Shown one piece after another: positions 52,362-61,774 of a DNA stretch of 63,944 nt. A program made the position numbers and the translations under genes. A model generated the notes under the pieces. That model was not told the origin of the DNA and did not search any database. It saw nothing but the letters and a program-made list of their open reading frames with translations. Position 1 is the stretch's first letter. Every line of letters starts with the position of its first letter. Where the stretch lies: the NCBI GenBank assembly GCA_017472285.1, contig JAFUQQ010000074.1, forward strand, positions 1-63,944. Reading direction: 5' to 3'. The stretch is from Clostridia bacterium (GTDB lineage: Bacteria > Bacillota > Clostridia > Oscillospirales > CAG-272).

Positions 52362-54046
52362 AAAACAATCGGAAAAAACTGCGCCGCGGTGGTGCGGTCA
52401 TCATGGCGAATCTGATCTTGCTTCTTGGCAGTCTTGCTTATATCATGATCCTTGCCGTTCTGAACGGTTCGCTCGGGTTTCTTTCGGCAATGGGAGTCAC
52501 GCTTTTCGGCGCGCTCGGCGTTGCGAAATTTTTCGGGGAGGCGATCCCGCTTTCCTATACAGCTCTTGCACTTCTGGCGGTCGCTTGCGGTGCTTTGCGA
52601 GGACTTCTCCGTTATTTTGAACAGTACAGCAACCACTATATCGCATTCCGTCTTTTAGCGACCCTCCGTGACAAAATCTTCGGTGCGCTCCGCGAGCTTT
52701 GCCCCGCAAAGCTCGAAAGCAAACAAAAGGGAAGTATCATTGCCATGATTACTTCCGATATCGAAACCTTGGAAGTATTTTATGCGCATACGATCTCTCC
52801 GATCTGTATCGCGGTGATCGTTTCTGCGCTCGTTGCGATCTTCGTCGGTATTGTTTCCAGTCCCATCCTTGCTTGTGTTGCCGTTTTTGCGTATCTTTTC
52901 ATTGGTATTATCGTACCGATGATTTCTTCCGCAAAGCTCAAGGAGTCCGGCGTGAATTACAGACGTGAATTTTCGGCTTTCAATGCGTATTTTCTTGACA
53001 GCATCAAGGGCGTGAAGGATATCGTCCTCAACGGTGCGGGCGCAAAACGTGAAAAAGAAGTTAACGAACGCTCCGAAGTGCTTCTTGCTGAAACCAAAAA
53101 GATGAAGCACAATACCACGCGCGCCGCGGCTTTCACAGAACTTTCTGTTTCTCTTTCCATTATTCTGACACTCACGGTCGGTATTGTCCTCGTTCATACG
53201 GATGCGATCACGGTCGGTAAAATGATTATCGGCGTGGCGGCAGTCTTTTCAAGCTTCGGTCCCGTCATTGCCATTTCCGCATTGCCCGGAAACCTCACGC
53301 AGACCTTTGCAAGCGGCGACCGTGTACTCGATCTTCTTGCGGAAAAGCCCGTTGTGACACCCGTTGAAAACGGCGAAAAGATCAGCTATGAAGAACTCTC
53401 CGTTTCCGATCTTTCTTTCTCCTATGACGGTGAAACGGAGATCCTTAAGGATATCCGTATGCACGCGAAAAAAGGTGAGATCGTCGGTATCGTCGGCGAA
53501 AGCGGATGCGGTAAATCCACGTTTCTCAAGCTCCTTCTGCGTTTCTGGCAGAAATCTGGCGGTTCGATCTCTTATAACGGTATCGATATCGACCGTATCG
53601 ACAGCGAAAATCTGCTCGATAACGTAACGATGGTCAGTCAGGTCACTTATCTTTTTGATGAAACCATTGAAGATAATCTCCGCATCGCAAAACAGGATGC
53701 AACACCCGAAGAAATGCAAACGGCTTGCCGTCTGGCATCCGTTCACGATTTCATCATGAGTCTGCCCGACGGTTATCAGACCCGTGTTGGCGCGCTCGGA
53801 GATAATCTTTCCGCCGGTGAAAAACAGCGTATCGGTCTTGCTCGTGCATTTCTTTCGGGCAGTGAATTGATCCTTCTTGACGAGCCGACGAGCAATGTTG
53901 ACAGCATCAACGAGGGGATCATCCTCGAAGCACTCCGTCGTCAGAAAAAGAAAAAAAGTATCATTCTCGTTTCCCACAGAGAATCCACGATGGCGATCGC
54001 AGACCGTATTTACCGCGTTGCGAACGGTCATATTTCCGAAATCTGA
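52358..54046 (+). CDS. CydC-like ABC transporter, membrane-ATPase subunit
   Basis: 562 residues, overlapping its partner by ATGA. Six helices including RYFEQYSNHYIAFRLLATLRDKIF and LRELCPAKLESKQKG, the CydC-type pattern, and a nucleotide-binding domain with GESGCGKST, NLSAGEKQRIG (signature), ILLDEPTSNVD and SHRES. Both ATPase sites look competent. The gene ends at a strong terminator before the second operator-controlled operon. Confidence 0.85.
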   Translation: MKNNRKKLRRGGAVIMANLILLLGSLAYIMILAVLNGSLGFLSAMGVTLFGALGVAKFFGEAIPLSYTALALLAVACGALRGLLRYFEQYSNHYIAFRLLATLRDKIFGALRELCPAKLESKQKGSIIAMITSDIETLEVFYAHTISPICIAVIVSALVAIFVGIVSSPILACVAVFAYLFIGIIVPMISSAKLKESGVNYRREFSAFNAYFLDSIKGVKDIVLNGAGAKREKEVNERSEVLLAETKKMKHNTTRAAAFTELSVSLSIILTLTVGIVLVHTDAITVGKMIIGVAAVFSSFGPVIAISALPGNLTQTFASGDRVLDLLAEKPVVTPVENGEKISYEELSVSDLSFSYDGETEILKDIRMHAKKGEIVGIVGESGCGKSTFLKLLLRFWQKSGGSISYNGIDIDRIDSENLLDNVTMVSQVTYLFDETIEDNLRIAKQDATPEEMQTACRLASVHDFIMSLPDGYQTRVGALGDNLSAGEKQRIGLARAFLSGSELILLDEPTSNVDSINEGIILEALRRQKKKKSIILVSHRESTMAIADRIYRVANGHISEI

Positions 54047-54060
54047 ATTTCAGGCATTTC

Positions 54061-54089
54061 AGGGAGAGCTTTTTAAAAAAGCTCTCCCT
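54061..54089 (+). terminator. Intrinsic terminator of the repressor/CydDC-like operon
   Basis: AGGGAGAGCTTTTT / AAAAAGCTCTCCCT with a short T-containing loop, followed by GTTGTTTT. Confidence 0.85.
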
Positions 54090-54098
54090 GTTGTTTTA

Positions 54099-54141
54099 AA
54101 AAAAGTTAGCTATGGCTACCAAAAAAGTTAGCTATGGCTAC
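54099..54141. repeat. Tandem 22-bp direct repeat upstream of the lipoprotein promoter
   Basis: Two copies of A6-GTTAGCTATGGCTAC (54099-54119, 54121-54141) lie just before the -35. Each contains TAGC-TATG-GCTA, a TTAGC/GCTA motif related to the downstream operator arm, so these may be further regulator sites. Confidence 0.8.
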
Positions 54142-54144
54142 TCA

Positions 54145-54173
54145 TTGACGGGGATGAAAAAGCGTGATAGAAT
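54145..54173 (+). promoter_or_regulatory. Promoter of the lipoprotein/Dpp/HutX operon
   Basis: TTGACG (54145-54150), 17 bases, TAGAAT (54168-54173). Confidence 0.72.
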
Positions 54174-54194
54174 AAACGAATATAAGACCAAACG

Positions 54195-54212
54195 AGTTAG
54201 AAGACACTAACT
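54195..54212. promoter_or_regulatory. Metal/tetrapyrrole-regulon operator 2
   Basis: AGTTAG-AAGACA-CTAACT, with the same arms and 6-base spacing as 50219-50236, about 15 bases after the expected start point. The repressor encoded at 50254 probably binds both. Confidence 0.78.
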
Positions 54213-54236
54213 TTAATACGAGGAGGTATTTTTATT

Positions 54237-55022
54237 ATGAAAAAAATTTTGTCTGTTGTTCTTGCGATGGCGATGCTTTTCGTTTGTCTTTTCGCTGTTT
54301 CCTGTGAAAAAGAACAGGAAGAAGAACTTGCGATTGCCCGTTCGTTTATAGCGGGTTATGAAAAGACGGTCGATATGGGTGAGAACGAAGCGAAGATGAG
54401 CGGACGTGTTCTGATGAATCTGATGACGAACGGTACGGTCGATATCTACGTCGGCTTCAATGGTATGGGTTCTTATGAAACCGCGCACTACACGGGAACC
54501 TATGAATTGGGTGAAAACGAGGAGTTTGATGAAACCATCAGTTTCACGTATCAGTACGGCGAAGAAAGTGCTTCTGTGGAAGATGCCGTTATCATCGACG
54601 GTATTTTTGAAACACCTTTCTACATGATCTCGTCCATGACATCCACACCCGTCAACTTTTATGAAACCGCTCCCGTATCGATGGACGGCGATATCTATGT
54701 TGGGTATCTCACCAAAACGGGCGGCATGGGTTCGATGGTTTACGCATATGCGCTGACCATGAAAGAAGACGGTACGTTTGACGTTAGCATCATGCAGATG
54801 GCAAGCGTTATGCACGTCTGGGACAAGAGCACGGGTACATATACCGTTGACGGTGAAAACGTGACCTTTACTTATGACGTGATGGACGGCGAAGGCGCGG
54901 TACATCTTGAGGATTATACGTCCGAAGGTAAGGGCTTTACCGAAAACGCAATCTCTGTCGGCTTCAATATTTCGCAGACGAGCGTTCGTGCATCCGATGC
55001 ACCTTTTATCAAAGTCAAATAA
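54237..55022 (+). CDS. Lipoprotein with the same beta-rich repeat as the 62.5-kb lipoprotein
   Basis: 261 residues with lipobox FAVSC (Cys 23). Residues 151-250 align with the repeats of the lipoprotein at 62480 (shared G.Y...YTK, M....VY.Y, EDG.F, GTYT.DG...TFT). A weaker copy may cover 52-120. The protein is Met-rich (GGMGSMVY, MQMASVMHVW). First gene of the operator-controlled operon with the Dpp-type transporter. It may bind the imported ligand at the surface, but no known ligand-binding family is recognised. Confidence 0.8.
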   Translation: MKKILSVVLAMAMLFVCLFAVSCEKEQEEELAIARSFIAGYEKTVDMGENEAKMSGRVLMNLMTNGTVDIYVGFNGMGSYETAHYTGTYELGENEEFDETISFTYQYGEESASVEDAVIIDGIFETPFYMISSMTSTPVNFYETAPVSMDGDIYVGYLTKTGGMGSMVYAYALTMKEDGTFDVSIMQMASVMHVWDKSTGTYTVDGENVTFTYDVMDGEGAVHLEDYTSEGKGFTENAISVGFNISQTSVRASDAPFIKVK

Positions 55023-55053
55023 AATTATTACATATCAAAAGGAGAATTTTACT

Positions 55054-55740
55054 ATGGAAAGAGCAAGACTCGAAACAGGCGAACTCAACAGATTTTTTAA
55101 CTGGGCATACAGAACCCGCGGCAATACTGTTGCCGCACTTGCCGAAGGCAAGATGATGACTCCCGAGAAGATCTTCCTTTCGTTCACATCTCACGACCCG
55201 GTTTTCATCAGCAATGGTCCCGCAGGTCTGAACGGTTCCGTCAAGGGTATCGGTTTCATCCCCAAGGAAGAATATCTCGAAGAAGCACTTGCGGCATATG
55301 TTGAACACATCAAGAGCTATGATCCCGAAGACAAGACTTACAGCGACAGAGGTCTGAAACTCCTGATGAAATGGCTCTATTCCGCCGAAGCGGAAAAGAC
55401 CGTTGACTTCGAGCATATTTACAGCGTGGAAATGGCATTCAAGCACAGCTGGGAAAACTATCAGGTCAATCCCGAAGCAACGCTTATGTTCTATCAGCCC
55501 CCCGTTCTTTCTTATGAAGTACGCGGTAAGATGGAAATCGTCGGTAAGCACAACGAGATCGGTACGATCAGACCCGAAGAACTTCCTCTCATTCAGCAGT
55601 TCATCAACGCACAGCACGACGTTTACCACACACCGAACATTGAACGCTGGGTAACCCGTCCCGCATATAAATTCACCGTTGAAGAAATCTTCGATAATTC
55701 CGCAAACAAAGTTGGCTTCGGTACAAAGATTCCGTATTGA
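55054..55740 (+). CDS. Unrecognised soluble protein in the Dpp/HutX operon
   Basis: 228 residues, no signal peptide or membrane segment, so cytoplasmic. A helical middle (KEEYLEEALAAYVEHIKSY) is followed by a beta-strand-rich part (TLMFYQPPVLSYEVRGKMEIV) and a C-terminal RPAYKFTVEEIFDNSANKVG. That last block faintly recalls FMN-binding split-barrel proteins, the fold of HugZ/HutZ heme-degrading enzymes, but I cannot establish homology. Start ATG 55054 follows AAAAGGAG; the longer frame upstream overlaps the previous gene and is rejected. It overlaps the next gene at TGATG. Confidence 0.75.
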   Translation: MERARLETGELNRFFNWAYRTRGNTVAALAEGKMMTPEKIFLSFTSHDPVFISNGPAGLNGSVKGIGFIPKEEYLEEALAAYVEHIKSYDPEDKTYSDRGLKLLMKWLYSAEAEKTVDFEHIYSVEMAFKHSWENYQVNPEATLMFYQPPVLSYEVRGKMEIVGKHNEIGTIRPEELPLIQQFINAQHDVYHTPNIERWVTRPAYKFTVEEIFDNSANKVGFGTKIPY

Positions 55741-57650
55741 TGATGAAAAGATTTCTTTGCGTTCTTCTTACCCTTGCCGTCATCGTCACACTCCTTGCGT
55801 CTTGCGGAATGCGTGAGGATAAATACGCAAATTCCTTGCGTATCGGCACGACGGCACTCCCCAAAAACCTCAATCCTTATTCTTCCACAGCATCTTCTTC
55901 GACATTCTTCGTGGGACTTTTCTATAACACCATCCTCGGCAGCGTTTCCGTTCCCGTTGGTTATGAAGAAGGAAAGACCTTTACGTTCCCCGATGGCGAA
56001 GTGTATACCCCCGTGGATAAGGACAAAAACCCGCTTTCCTTTGCGGACGGTCTTCTCGAATACGAAGGCGCGCTTCCCAAAGAAGAAGGCAGTCTTTACG
56101 GTTACGAATACTTTGATCCGACCGAAGAAGAATGGGCGGAACAATGTGAAAGGGAATCCATCGTTTTCGGCGTTGACGAAAGCGGTAATCCCATCAATGA
56201 AACCGAAGAAGAATTCATGGAACGCGCGCTGATCGCCGTTCCCAATCAAAACTGGATGCGTTTCCGTTTCAAAGTTGTGGAAGGTCATTCCTGGAGCGAC
56301 GGCACACCCTTTACGGCTGACGATATCAAATTTACCTTTGACTATATTATCAAGCACGCGGGTTCTCTTGGTTCGCAGGCATATTTCCTGACAGACTATT
56401 ACAAGAGCGAAGTGGTTGACGGCGATTTGGTGTTCGTTCTCGCAAGCAACAATTATACTTCGATGAAATCCATCTGCAATTCCATCGTCATTCTGCCCAA
56501 GCATATCTGGCAGACCATCCGTACACCTGCCAAGGAAAAGAATCTTTCTCCTGTCGGCACGGGCGCGTATTATATCAAAGAGGGCGATTATATCGCGGAC
56601 AGCACCATTACTGTAACTTTCCGCGAGGACTATAACGAAAATCTCAAAAAAGAGATGTTTGCATATGAACCCATTCAGAATATCTCCGTCATTCTGATGA
56701 GCAATGAGGACGTTCTGATTAATGCACTTCGTGAGGGAAGTATCGATCTGATGATGGACAGCGTGAAGCCTTCTAAGGCATATGCGGTTGCGAATAACAG
56801 CGCGTATGATACGGTCGAAATTTCCGCCGTGAATAACGATTTCGTTTCCACACTTCTTTTCAACGTTGGTGAATATGGTGCATTTAAGGAAGGCGGTTTC
56901 AATGGATATTCCTATGAGATCAGAAAAGCGATTTCGCTCTGCATCGGTCAGCAGAAGCTCATCGATGACGTTCTGCACGGTATGGGCGTTCCCGTCGGTG
57001 ACTGTCTTGTACAGGATTATTACGACCATGCTTATATGGATGAAAACGGCGATTACGTTTATCATAAGACCGACGTGGATGCGGCAAACGCGCTTCTCGA
57101 TACCACTTCCTATAAGAAAGATGCAAACGGAAGCCGCGGCATCACGCTGACAGTCTTTGCGACACCCGATAACGAGGTCGTCGTCAAGGCACTTGCCACA
57201 CAGCTTTCCGCGATAGGTATCACGTTGGAATACGATCAGGCGACCTCGACCTATTCCGATGATATCAAGCAGAACAATCATGCAGATTTCGATATGATTA
57301 TCAATAGCGTTACGTTCACGGCTGATAAACTCCTGATGTACAGCGCAAGATACAGCGTTTATCCCGGTTCGGATGCCGTCCGTCTTTTCAACTATTCGGG
57401 TATTAAAGATGAAACGCTGACCGAAATGATCAAAGTGATGGAAACGACTGCCGATACACAGGAACAGTACGCACGTTGCCGTGAAGTACAGTCCTATATC
57501 GCGGATCTTGCTATTGAGATACCACTTTATTCGGAAAATACCATTACGTTCTATACTTCTCAAAAATGGGACGGTTGGATGGATGTTTCGGGTTCTTCGA
57601 TTTGGAACAGTTATTCCATCCGTTATCTCAAGCCTGTCAGTGAAAATTGA
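55740..57650 (+). CDS. Dpp/Opp-type extracytoplasmic solute-binding lipoprotein (SBP family 5)
   Basis: 636 residues with lipobox LLASC (Cys 22). Family-5 landmarks: RIGTTALPKNLNPYSS near the mature N-terminus, WSDGTPFTADDIKFTFDYI (about 183), PVGTGAYYIKEGDY, IRKAISLCIGQQKLIDDVLHG and the C-terminal IADLAIEIPLYSEN. The family binds peptides, nickel-chelates or heme (E. coli DppA). A tandem ATGATG allows starts at 55740 or 55743. A 26-bp hairpin follows before the permease gene. Confidence 0.9.
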   Translation: MMKRFLCVLLTLAVIVTLLASCGMREDKYANSLRIGTTALPKNLNPYSSTASSSTFFVGLFYNTILGSVSVPVGYEEGKTFTFPDGEVYTPVDKDKNPLSFADGLLEYEGALPKEEGSLYGYEYFDPTEEEWAEQCERESIVFGVDESGNPINETEEEFMERALIAVPNQNWMRFRFKVVEGHSWSDGTPFTADDIKFTFDYIIKHAGSLGSQAYFLTDYYKSEVVDGDLVFVLASNNYTSMKSICNSIVILPKHIWQTIRTPAKEKNLSPVGTGAYYIKEGDYIADSTITVTFREDYNENLKKEMFAYEPIQNISVILMSNEDVLINALREGSIDLMMDSVKPSKAYAVANNSAYDTVEISAVNNDFVSTLLFNVGEYGAFKEGGFNGYSYEIRKAISLCIGQQKLIDDVLHGMGVPVGDCLVQDYYDHAYMDENGDYVYHKTDVDAANALLDTTSYKKDANGSRGITLTVFATPDNEVVVKALATQLSAIGITLEYDQATSTYSDDIKQNNHADFDMIINSVTFTADKLLMYSARYSVYPGSDAVRLFNYSGIKDETLTEMIKVMETTADTQEQYARCREVQSYIADLAIEIPLYSENTITFYTSQKWDGWMDVSGSSIWNSYSIRYLKPVSEN

Positions 57651-57651
57651 T

Positions 57652-57677
57652 TGTAAACGAGGTTTTCCTCGTTTACA
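57652..57677 (+). promoter_or_regulatory. Intercistronic hairpin between binding protein and permease genes
   Basis: TGTAAACGAGG / CCTCGTTTACA, loop TTTT, without a T-run. It probably stabilises the binding-protein mRNA or causes partial termination, giving more binding protein than permease. Confidence 0.65.
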
Positions 57678-57698
57678 GTACGGATCGAAAGGAATTTT

Positions 57699-58805
57699 AT
57701 GAAAGGCTATTATCTCAAAAAAGTACTCAGCTCGCTTTTTGTGCTGTTTATTATCATCTCGCTGAATTTCTTTCTTCCGAGAATGATTTTCAGCGACCCA
57801 GCACAGCCGTATTTTGCGGGCGTTCCCGAGGATGCGATTGCGCTTCGTGAACAGATTCGAGAAGAATACGGCTTCAACGATCCTCTTATCGTACAATATT
57901 TTGATTATCTCGGCCGTGTCATCACGCTCGATTTCGGTGAATCGCATTATTATAAGGAATCCGTTTGGAAGGTTATGTTCAGCCGTATTCCGTGGTCCAT
58001 GGTACTGACGGTTTCTTCGATGCTGTTTTCGATCTTCTTCGGTATCATCTTCGGTGCGGTCGCGGGCAAAAAAAGAGAGCATACGGCGGATAAAGTTTTG
58101 CTTTGGCTTTCGGGTATCACAACGGCAATTCCGTCATTCTGGCTCGCGCTCGTATCGCTGATGCTCTTTGCATTTACTTATAAGATATTCCCGTATCGCG
58201 GCGCGATGACGGCGGGTTATACGCTGACGATGAACGGCCCGCTTTTCCTTGTCGTTCTCGTCGCGGTGATGGCGGTTGCCGTTGCGCTTCGTTTTATTAC
58301 GAAAAAATCCGTCTTTATCTTTGCGGGCATTCCCGTATCCTTGGCGGCGGCACTTCTCTCGTCCGTACCGCTTGCGGATATCCTTGACGTTGCGTATCAC
58401 GCGGCACTCCCCGTCATGATCGCGGTCTTTTCGGGAACGATCTCTTACGCGCTTTTGGTGCGCAACAGTATGATTGCTGTGACGAGCGAGGATTATATCC
58501 TGACGGCGCGCGCAAAGGGACTTCCTCCCCGCGTGGTTCTCTATAAGCATACGTTCCGCAATGCGCTTCTGCCTCTCATTACCAACGTCGGTATGAGCAT
58601 GGCGGGACTCATGGGTGGCAGCGTGCTGACGGAGAAGATCTTCTCCTGGCCGGGTATGGGACAGCTTTTGCTCGATGCTTGCAATAACGGCGACTATCTT
58701 CTTTCGCAAGCCATCCTTCTTCTGTTTGCCGTAATTACGGTTGTTTGTAATTTCATTACAGACTTGGTTTACCACAAATTCGATCCGAGAGTGAAAGAGG
58801 TCTAA
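57699..58805 (+). CDS. Dpp/Opp-type ABC permease, DppB-like
   Basis: 368 residues, six or more membrane helices, and the EAA loop YILTARAKGLPPRVVLYKHTFRNALLPLI (about 265-293), typical of DppB/OppB. The N-terminal signature YFDYLGRVITLDFGESHYY also fits. A stretch near 150-215 is longer than in E. coli DppB and adds two hydrophobic segments. It follows GAAAGGAA. The next gene starts right after its stop. Confidence 0.92.
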   Translation: MKGYYLKKVLSSLFVLFIIISLNFFLPRMIFSDPAQPYFAGVPEDAIALREQIREEYGFNDPLIVQYFDYLGRVITLDFGESHYYKESVWKVMFSRIPWSMVLTVSSMLFSIFFGIIFGAVAGKKREHTADKVLLWLSGITTAIPSFWLALVSLMLFAFTYKIFPYRGAMTAGYTLTMNGPLFLVVLVAVMAVAVALRFITKKSVFIFAGIPVSLAAALLSSVPLADILDVAYHAALPVMIAVFSGTISYALLVRNSMIAVTSEDYILTARAKGLPPRVVLYKHTFRNALLPLITNVGMSMAGLMGGSVLTEKIFSWPGMGQLLLDACNNGDYLLSQAILLLFAVITVVCNFITDLVYHKFDPRVKEV

Positions 58806-59813
58806 ATGATGAAAAAACTGACAAATCAAATTTTCTCTGCGGTTCGCGGCATCGGAAAATTCATACTGAAAATTTTAAAAAATCCCAAGGGCAGACTCGG
58901 TGTGATCCTTGTCGGCATCGTCGTGTTGGCGGCGATCTTCGCGCCCGTTCTGACACCTTACGAGCTGGATGCCTATGACGTTGCAAACGGTCTTGCCAAA
59001 CCCTCGCGCGAGCATCTGCTCGGCACGGATAAAAACGGCATCGATATTCTGACACAAATTTTGTACGGCGCGCGTATTTCGCTGATTATCGGTATCACGA
59101 CGGGACTTTGCGTTACGCTTCTCGGCGCAACGCTCGGTATCGTTTCCGCTTATTTCGGCAAAGTCAGCGCGGCTGTTATCCTCAATATCATTAACGTCCT
59201 GCTCGTCATTCCGACGACACCGCTGATGATGATTATGAGCAATCTTTCCTCAAGTTATCTCATGATGATCGCCATTTTTACCTTGATCGGTTGGTGCGGT
59301 ACGGCAAGAATGGTGCGCGCACAGGTGCTTTCCATCATGAATATGAACTATATCCGCGCGGCAGAGCTTGCGGGCGGTTCTAAGAGCTATATCATGTTTC
59401 GCCATATCATGCCCGCCGTTTCTCATTTGCTTATCATGAATACCGCGCTCTCCTGCGCGGGCTTTATGATCGCGGAAGCGGGTCTCAGCTTTATCGGTCT
59501 TGGTGACCCCTCCGTCATGAGCTGGGGTAAGATTCTCGTTGCGGCACAGGAAAGCGCATTTACTTCTGGACTTTGGGCATGGGTGCTTGCACCCGGCGCA
59601 GCGATCTTTATCACCGTTTTCGGCTTCATGCAGATCGGCTACGCGCTCGAAGAAATCCTCAATCCCAGAATGAAACGCAAAAAAGCGGCGCGTGTCAAAA
59701 ACGTATCTCCCGAAGCGGCGGCTGAAGCTGTTTTCGCGGAAATGGCAGATATTTCCGAAGAAGAAGCGGATATGCTCAAAGCCGAATTTGAGAAAGGAAG
59801 TCACGTGAAATGA
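58806..59813 (+). CDS. Dpp/Opp-type ABC permease, DppC-like
   Basis: 335 residues. DppC-type N-terminal anchor, HLLGTDKNGIDILTQILYGARISL (about 62-85) and the EAA loop YIRAAELAGGSKSYIMFRHIMPAVSHLL. An acidic cytoplasmic tail of about 45 residues (SPEAAAEAVFAEMADISEEEADML) extends beyond the usual end. Its stop overlaps the first ATPase start (ATGA). Confidence 0.92.
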   Translation: MMKKLTNQIFSAVRGIGKFILKILKNPKGRLGVILVGIVVLAAIFAPVLTPYELDAYDVANGLAKPSREHLLGTDKNGIDILTQILYGARISLIIGITTGLCVTLLGATLGIVSAYFGKVSAAVILNIINVLLVIPTTPLMMIMSNLSSSYLMMIAIFTLIGWCGTARMVRAQVLSIMNMNYIRAAELAGGSKSYIMFRHIMPAVSHLLIMNTALSCAGFMIAEAGLSFIGLGDPSVMSWGKILVAAQESAFTSGLWAWVLAPGAAIFITVFGFMQIGYALEEILNPRMKRKKAARVKNVSPEAAAEAVFAEMADISEEEADMLKAEFEKGSHVK

Positions 59814-60805
59814 ATGTTCTTGATATCAAAAATCTGAAAATTCTTTTCCGCACGGGCGAAGGATTCGTCCGCGCCGTCGAAGGTGTGGATATCCACGTCG
59901 GAGAAGGCGAACGCGTTGCGATCGTCGGGGAATCGGGATGCGGAAAAAGCGTGACGAGCCTTGCTTGTATGCGGCTTTTGCAATCGCCTCCCGCTTATTA
60001 TACCGCGGATACCTTTGATTTCGTTTCAAGGGATGGCACACGTCACAATCTCCTTACAAAAAGCGAGAATGAAATGCTGACACTTCGCGCAAGAGAAATG
60101 GCGATGATCTTCCAAGACCCCTCGACTTTCTTAAATCCCGTTATGACCATCGGCGAACAGCTTGATGAGGTCTTTATCTATCACAAAAATATGAAACCCA
60201 AGGAAGCGCGTGTACATACCATCGAAATGATGAAAAAGGTCGGGATCCCCGACCCTGAAATGCGCGCAAATCAATATCCTCACGAGCTTTCGGGCGGTTT
60301 GAAGCAAAGAATCCTCATTGCGATGGCAACATCGCTCTCACCCCGTCTGCTGATCGCTGACGAACCGACCACAGCTCTTGACGTGACGATTCAGGCGCAG
60401 ATTTTGCGGCTGATCGGTGAGCGTTGCGAAAAGGAAAAAATGTCGCTTCTGATGATTACGCATGACCTCGGTGTCGTTCGTGAAATGGCTGACCGTGTTT
60501 ACGTTATGTATTGCGGAAAGATCGTGGAGGAGGGAACCGTGGATGAGATCCTTTCCCATCCGAAGCATCCTTATACCAAAGCACTCATCGATACCGTTCC
60601 CGATATGAATACCAAAACGGAACGCTTCGTACAGATTCCGCATAACGTACCGCATCCGATGAATAAGCCGAAAGGTTGTTATTTCTCTAATCGATGCGCG
60701 TACTGTACGGAGCTTTGCACACAAAAACAACCGCCGCTTTATGACCGCGGAGATGGCCGAAAGGTACGCTGTTATTATAAAACGGAGGAATTATGGGAGA
60801 AATAA
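59810..60805 (+). CDS. Dpp/Opp-type ABC ATPase, DppD-like
   Basis: 331 residues with Walker A GESGCGKSV, signature LSGGLKQRI, Walker B LLIADEPTTALD and switch His MITHDLG. The C-terminal peptide-transporter extension holds Cys-rich GCYFSNRCAYCTELC, which in some Dpp ATPases coordinates an iron-sulfur cluster. It overlaps the next gene by 13 bases. Confidence 0.94.
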   Translation: MNVLDIKNLKILFRTGEGFVRAVEGVDIHVGEGERVAIVGESGCGKSVTSLACMRLLQSPPAYYTADTFDFVSRDGTRHNLLTKSENEMLTLRAREMAMIFQDPSTFLNPVMTIGEQLDEVFIYHKNMKPKEARVHTIEMMKKVGIPDPEMRANQYPHELSGGLKQRILIAMATSLSPRLLIADEPTTALDVTIQAQILRLIGERCEKEKMSLLMITHDLGVVREMADRVYVMYCGKIVEEGTVDEILSHPKHPYTKALIDTVPDMNTKTERFVQIPHNVPHPMNKPKGCYFSNRCAYCTELCTQKQPPLYDRGDGRKVRCYYKTEELWEK

Positions 60806-61773
60806 TTTTAAAAACAAACGATCTTACCGTGGATTTTAAGGTCAAAAAGAACGTATTCGGTAAAGCCGATAGACTTTCTGCGGTGCATAACGCGAATATT
60901 GAGATCAAAAAAGGTGAGATTTATGGACTTGTCGGCGAATCGGGATGCGGTAAGACAACGCTTGCTAATGCCATTCTCGGTTTCGTTCCGATCACATCGG
61001 GTTCTTTTGAAGCATTCGGACATACGATCGATGCCAAAACGGGTGCTGCCGAATGGAAGGATGCACGCCGTCATATGCAAACGGTTTTCCAAGACCCGTA
61101 TTCCTCGCTGAACGCCCGTTTTACCGTCTGGCAGATCATTTCCGAGCCGCTCTATATCGCAGGCGAACGCGATGAACGCGTACTGTGCGAAAGAGCCGCG
61201 GCACTCGTGGAAAAAGTCGGACTTTCGCTTACGGACCTTGACCGTTATATCTTTGAATTTTCGGGCGGTCAAAGACAGCGTATCGCGATTGCGCGCGCGC
61301 TCATTACCAATGCGGAGCTTATCATCTGTGACGAGCCGACCTCTGCACTTGACGTTTCCGTTCATTCGCAGATCTGTAATCTTCTTCTCGATCTCCGCGA
61401 AGAATTCGGTCTGACGTATCTTTTCATTTCGCATAATCTGTCACTCATCAAACACATCACCGACCATATGGCAGTCATGTATCTCGGTGAGATTCTGGAA
61501 AGCGGCGCGACTGATGAAATTTTCAAAAATCCGCAGTCGCCTTATACGAAAGCTCTGATGTCCGCGATCCTTGAAGTCAATCCCAAGGAAAAACGCGAGC
61601 GCATCATCCTTTCGGGAGAAGCAAGAAGCCCGATCAATCCGCCAAATCTTTGCCGTTTTGCCGGAAGATGCGGTGAGGCTTGCGAGCTTTGCCATAACGC
61701 TCCGCTTCCCGATTTCAAAAAGATCGGAGATGACCATTTTGCGCGTTGTCATCTGATCGGAAAAGGAAAATAA
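60793..61773 (+). CDS. Dpp/Opp-type ABC ATPase, DppF-like
   Basis: 326 residues with GESGCGKTT, FSGGQRQRIAIARAL, LIICDEPTSALD and SHNLSLI. The C-terminal Cys-containing stretch (LCRFAGRCGEACELC) is again present. It completes a five-gene A-B-C-D-F importer. Start ATG 60793 follows GGAGG inside the previous gene. Confidence 0.94.
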   Translation: MGEIILKTNDLTVDFKVKKNVFGKADRLSAVHNANIEIKKGEIYGLVGESGCGKTTLANAILGFVPITSGSFEAFGHTIDAKTGAAEWKDARRHMQTVFQDPYSSLNARFTVWQIISEPLYIAGERDERVLCERAAALVEKVGLSLTDLDRYIFEFSGGQRQRIAIARALITNAELIICDEPTSALDVSVHSQICNLLLDLREEFGLTYLFISHNLSLIKHITDHMAVMYLGEILESGATDEIFKNPQSPYTKALMSAILEVNPKEKRERIILSGEARSPINPPNLCRFAGRCGEACELCHNAPLPDFKKIGDDHFARCHLIGKGK

Positions 61774-61774
61774 T

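Noticed and set aside
50631..54046. CydDC for cytochrome bd assembly
   Set aside because: No cydAB nearby and the operon is tied by an operator to an importer; sequence type alone cannot decide the substrate.
55623..58082. Very long open frame (819 codons) on the minus strand
   Set aside because: It is the antisense of the SBP and permease genes, whose protein families are clear; the frame is open only because of codon bias and its translation is compositionally odd (Ile/Arg/His-rich).
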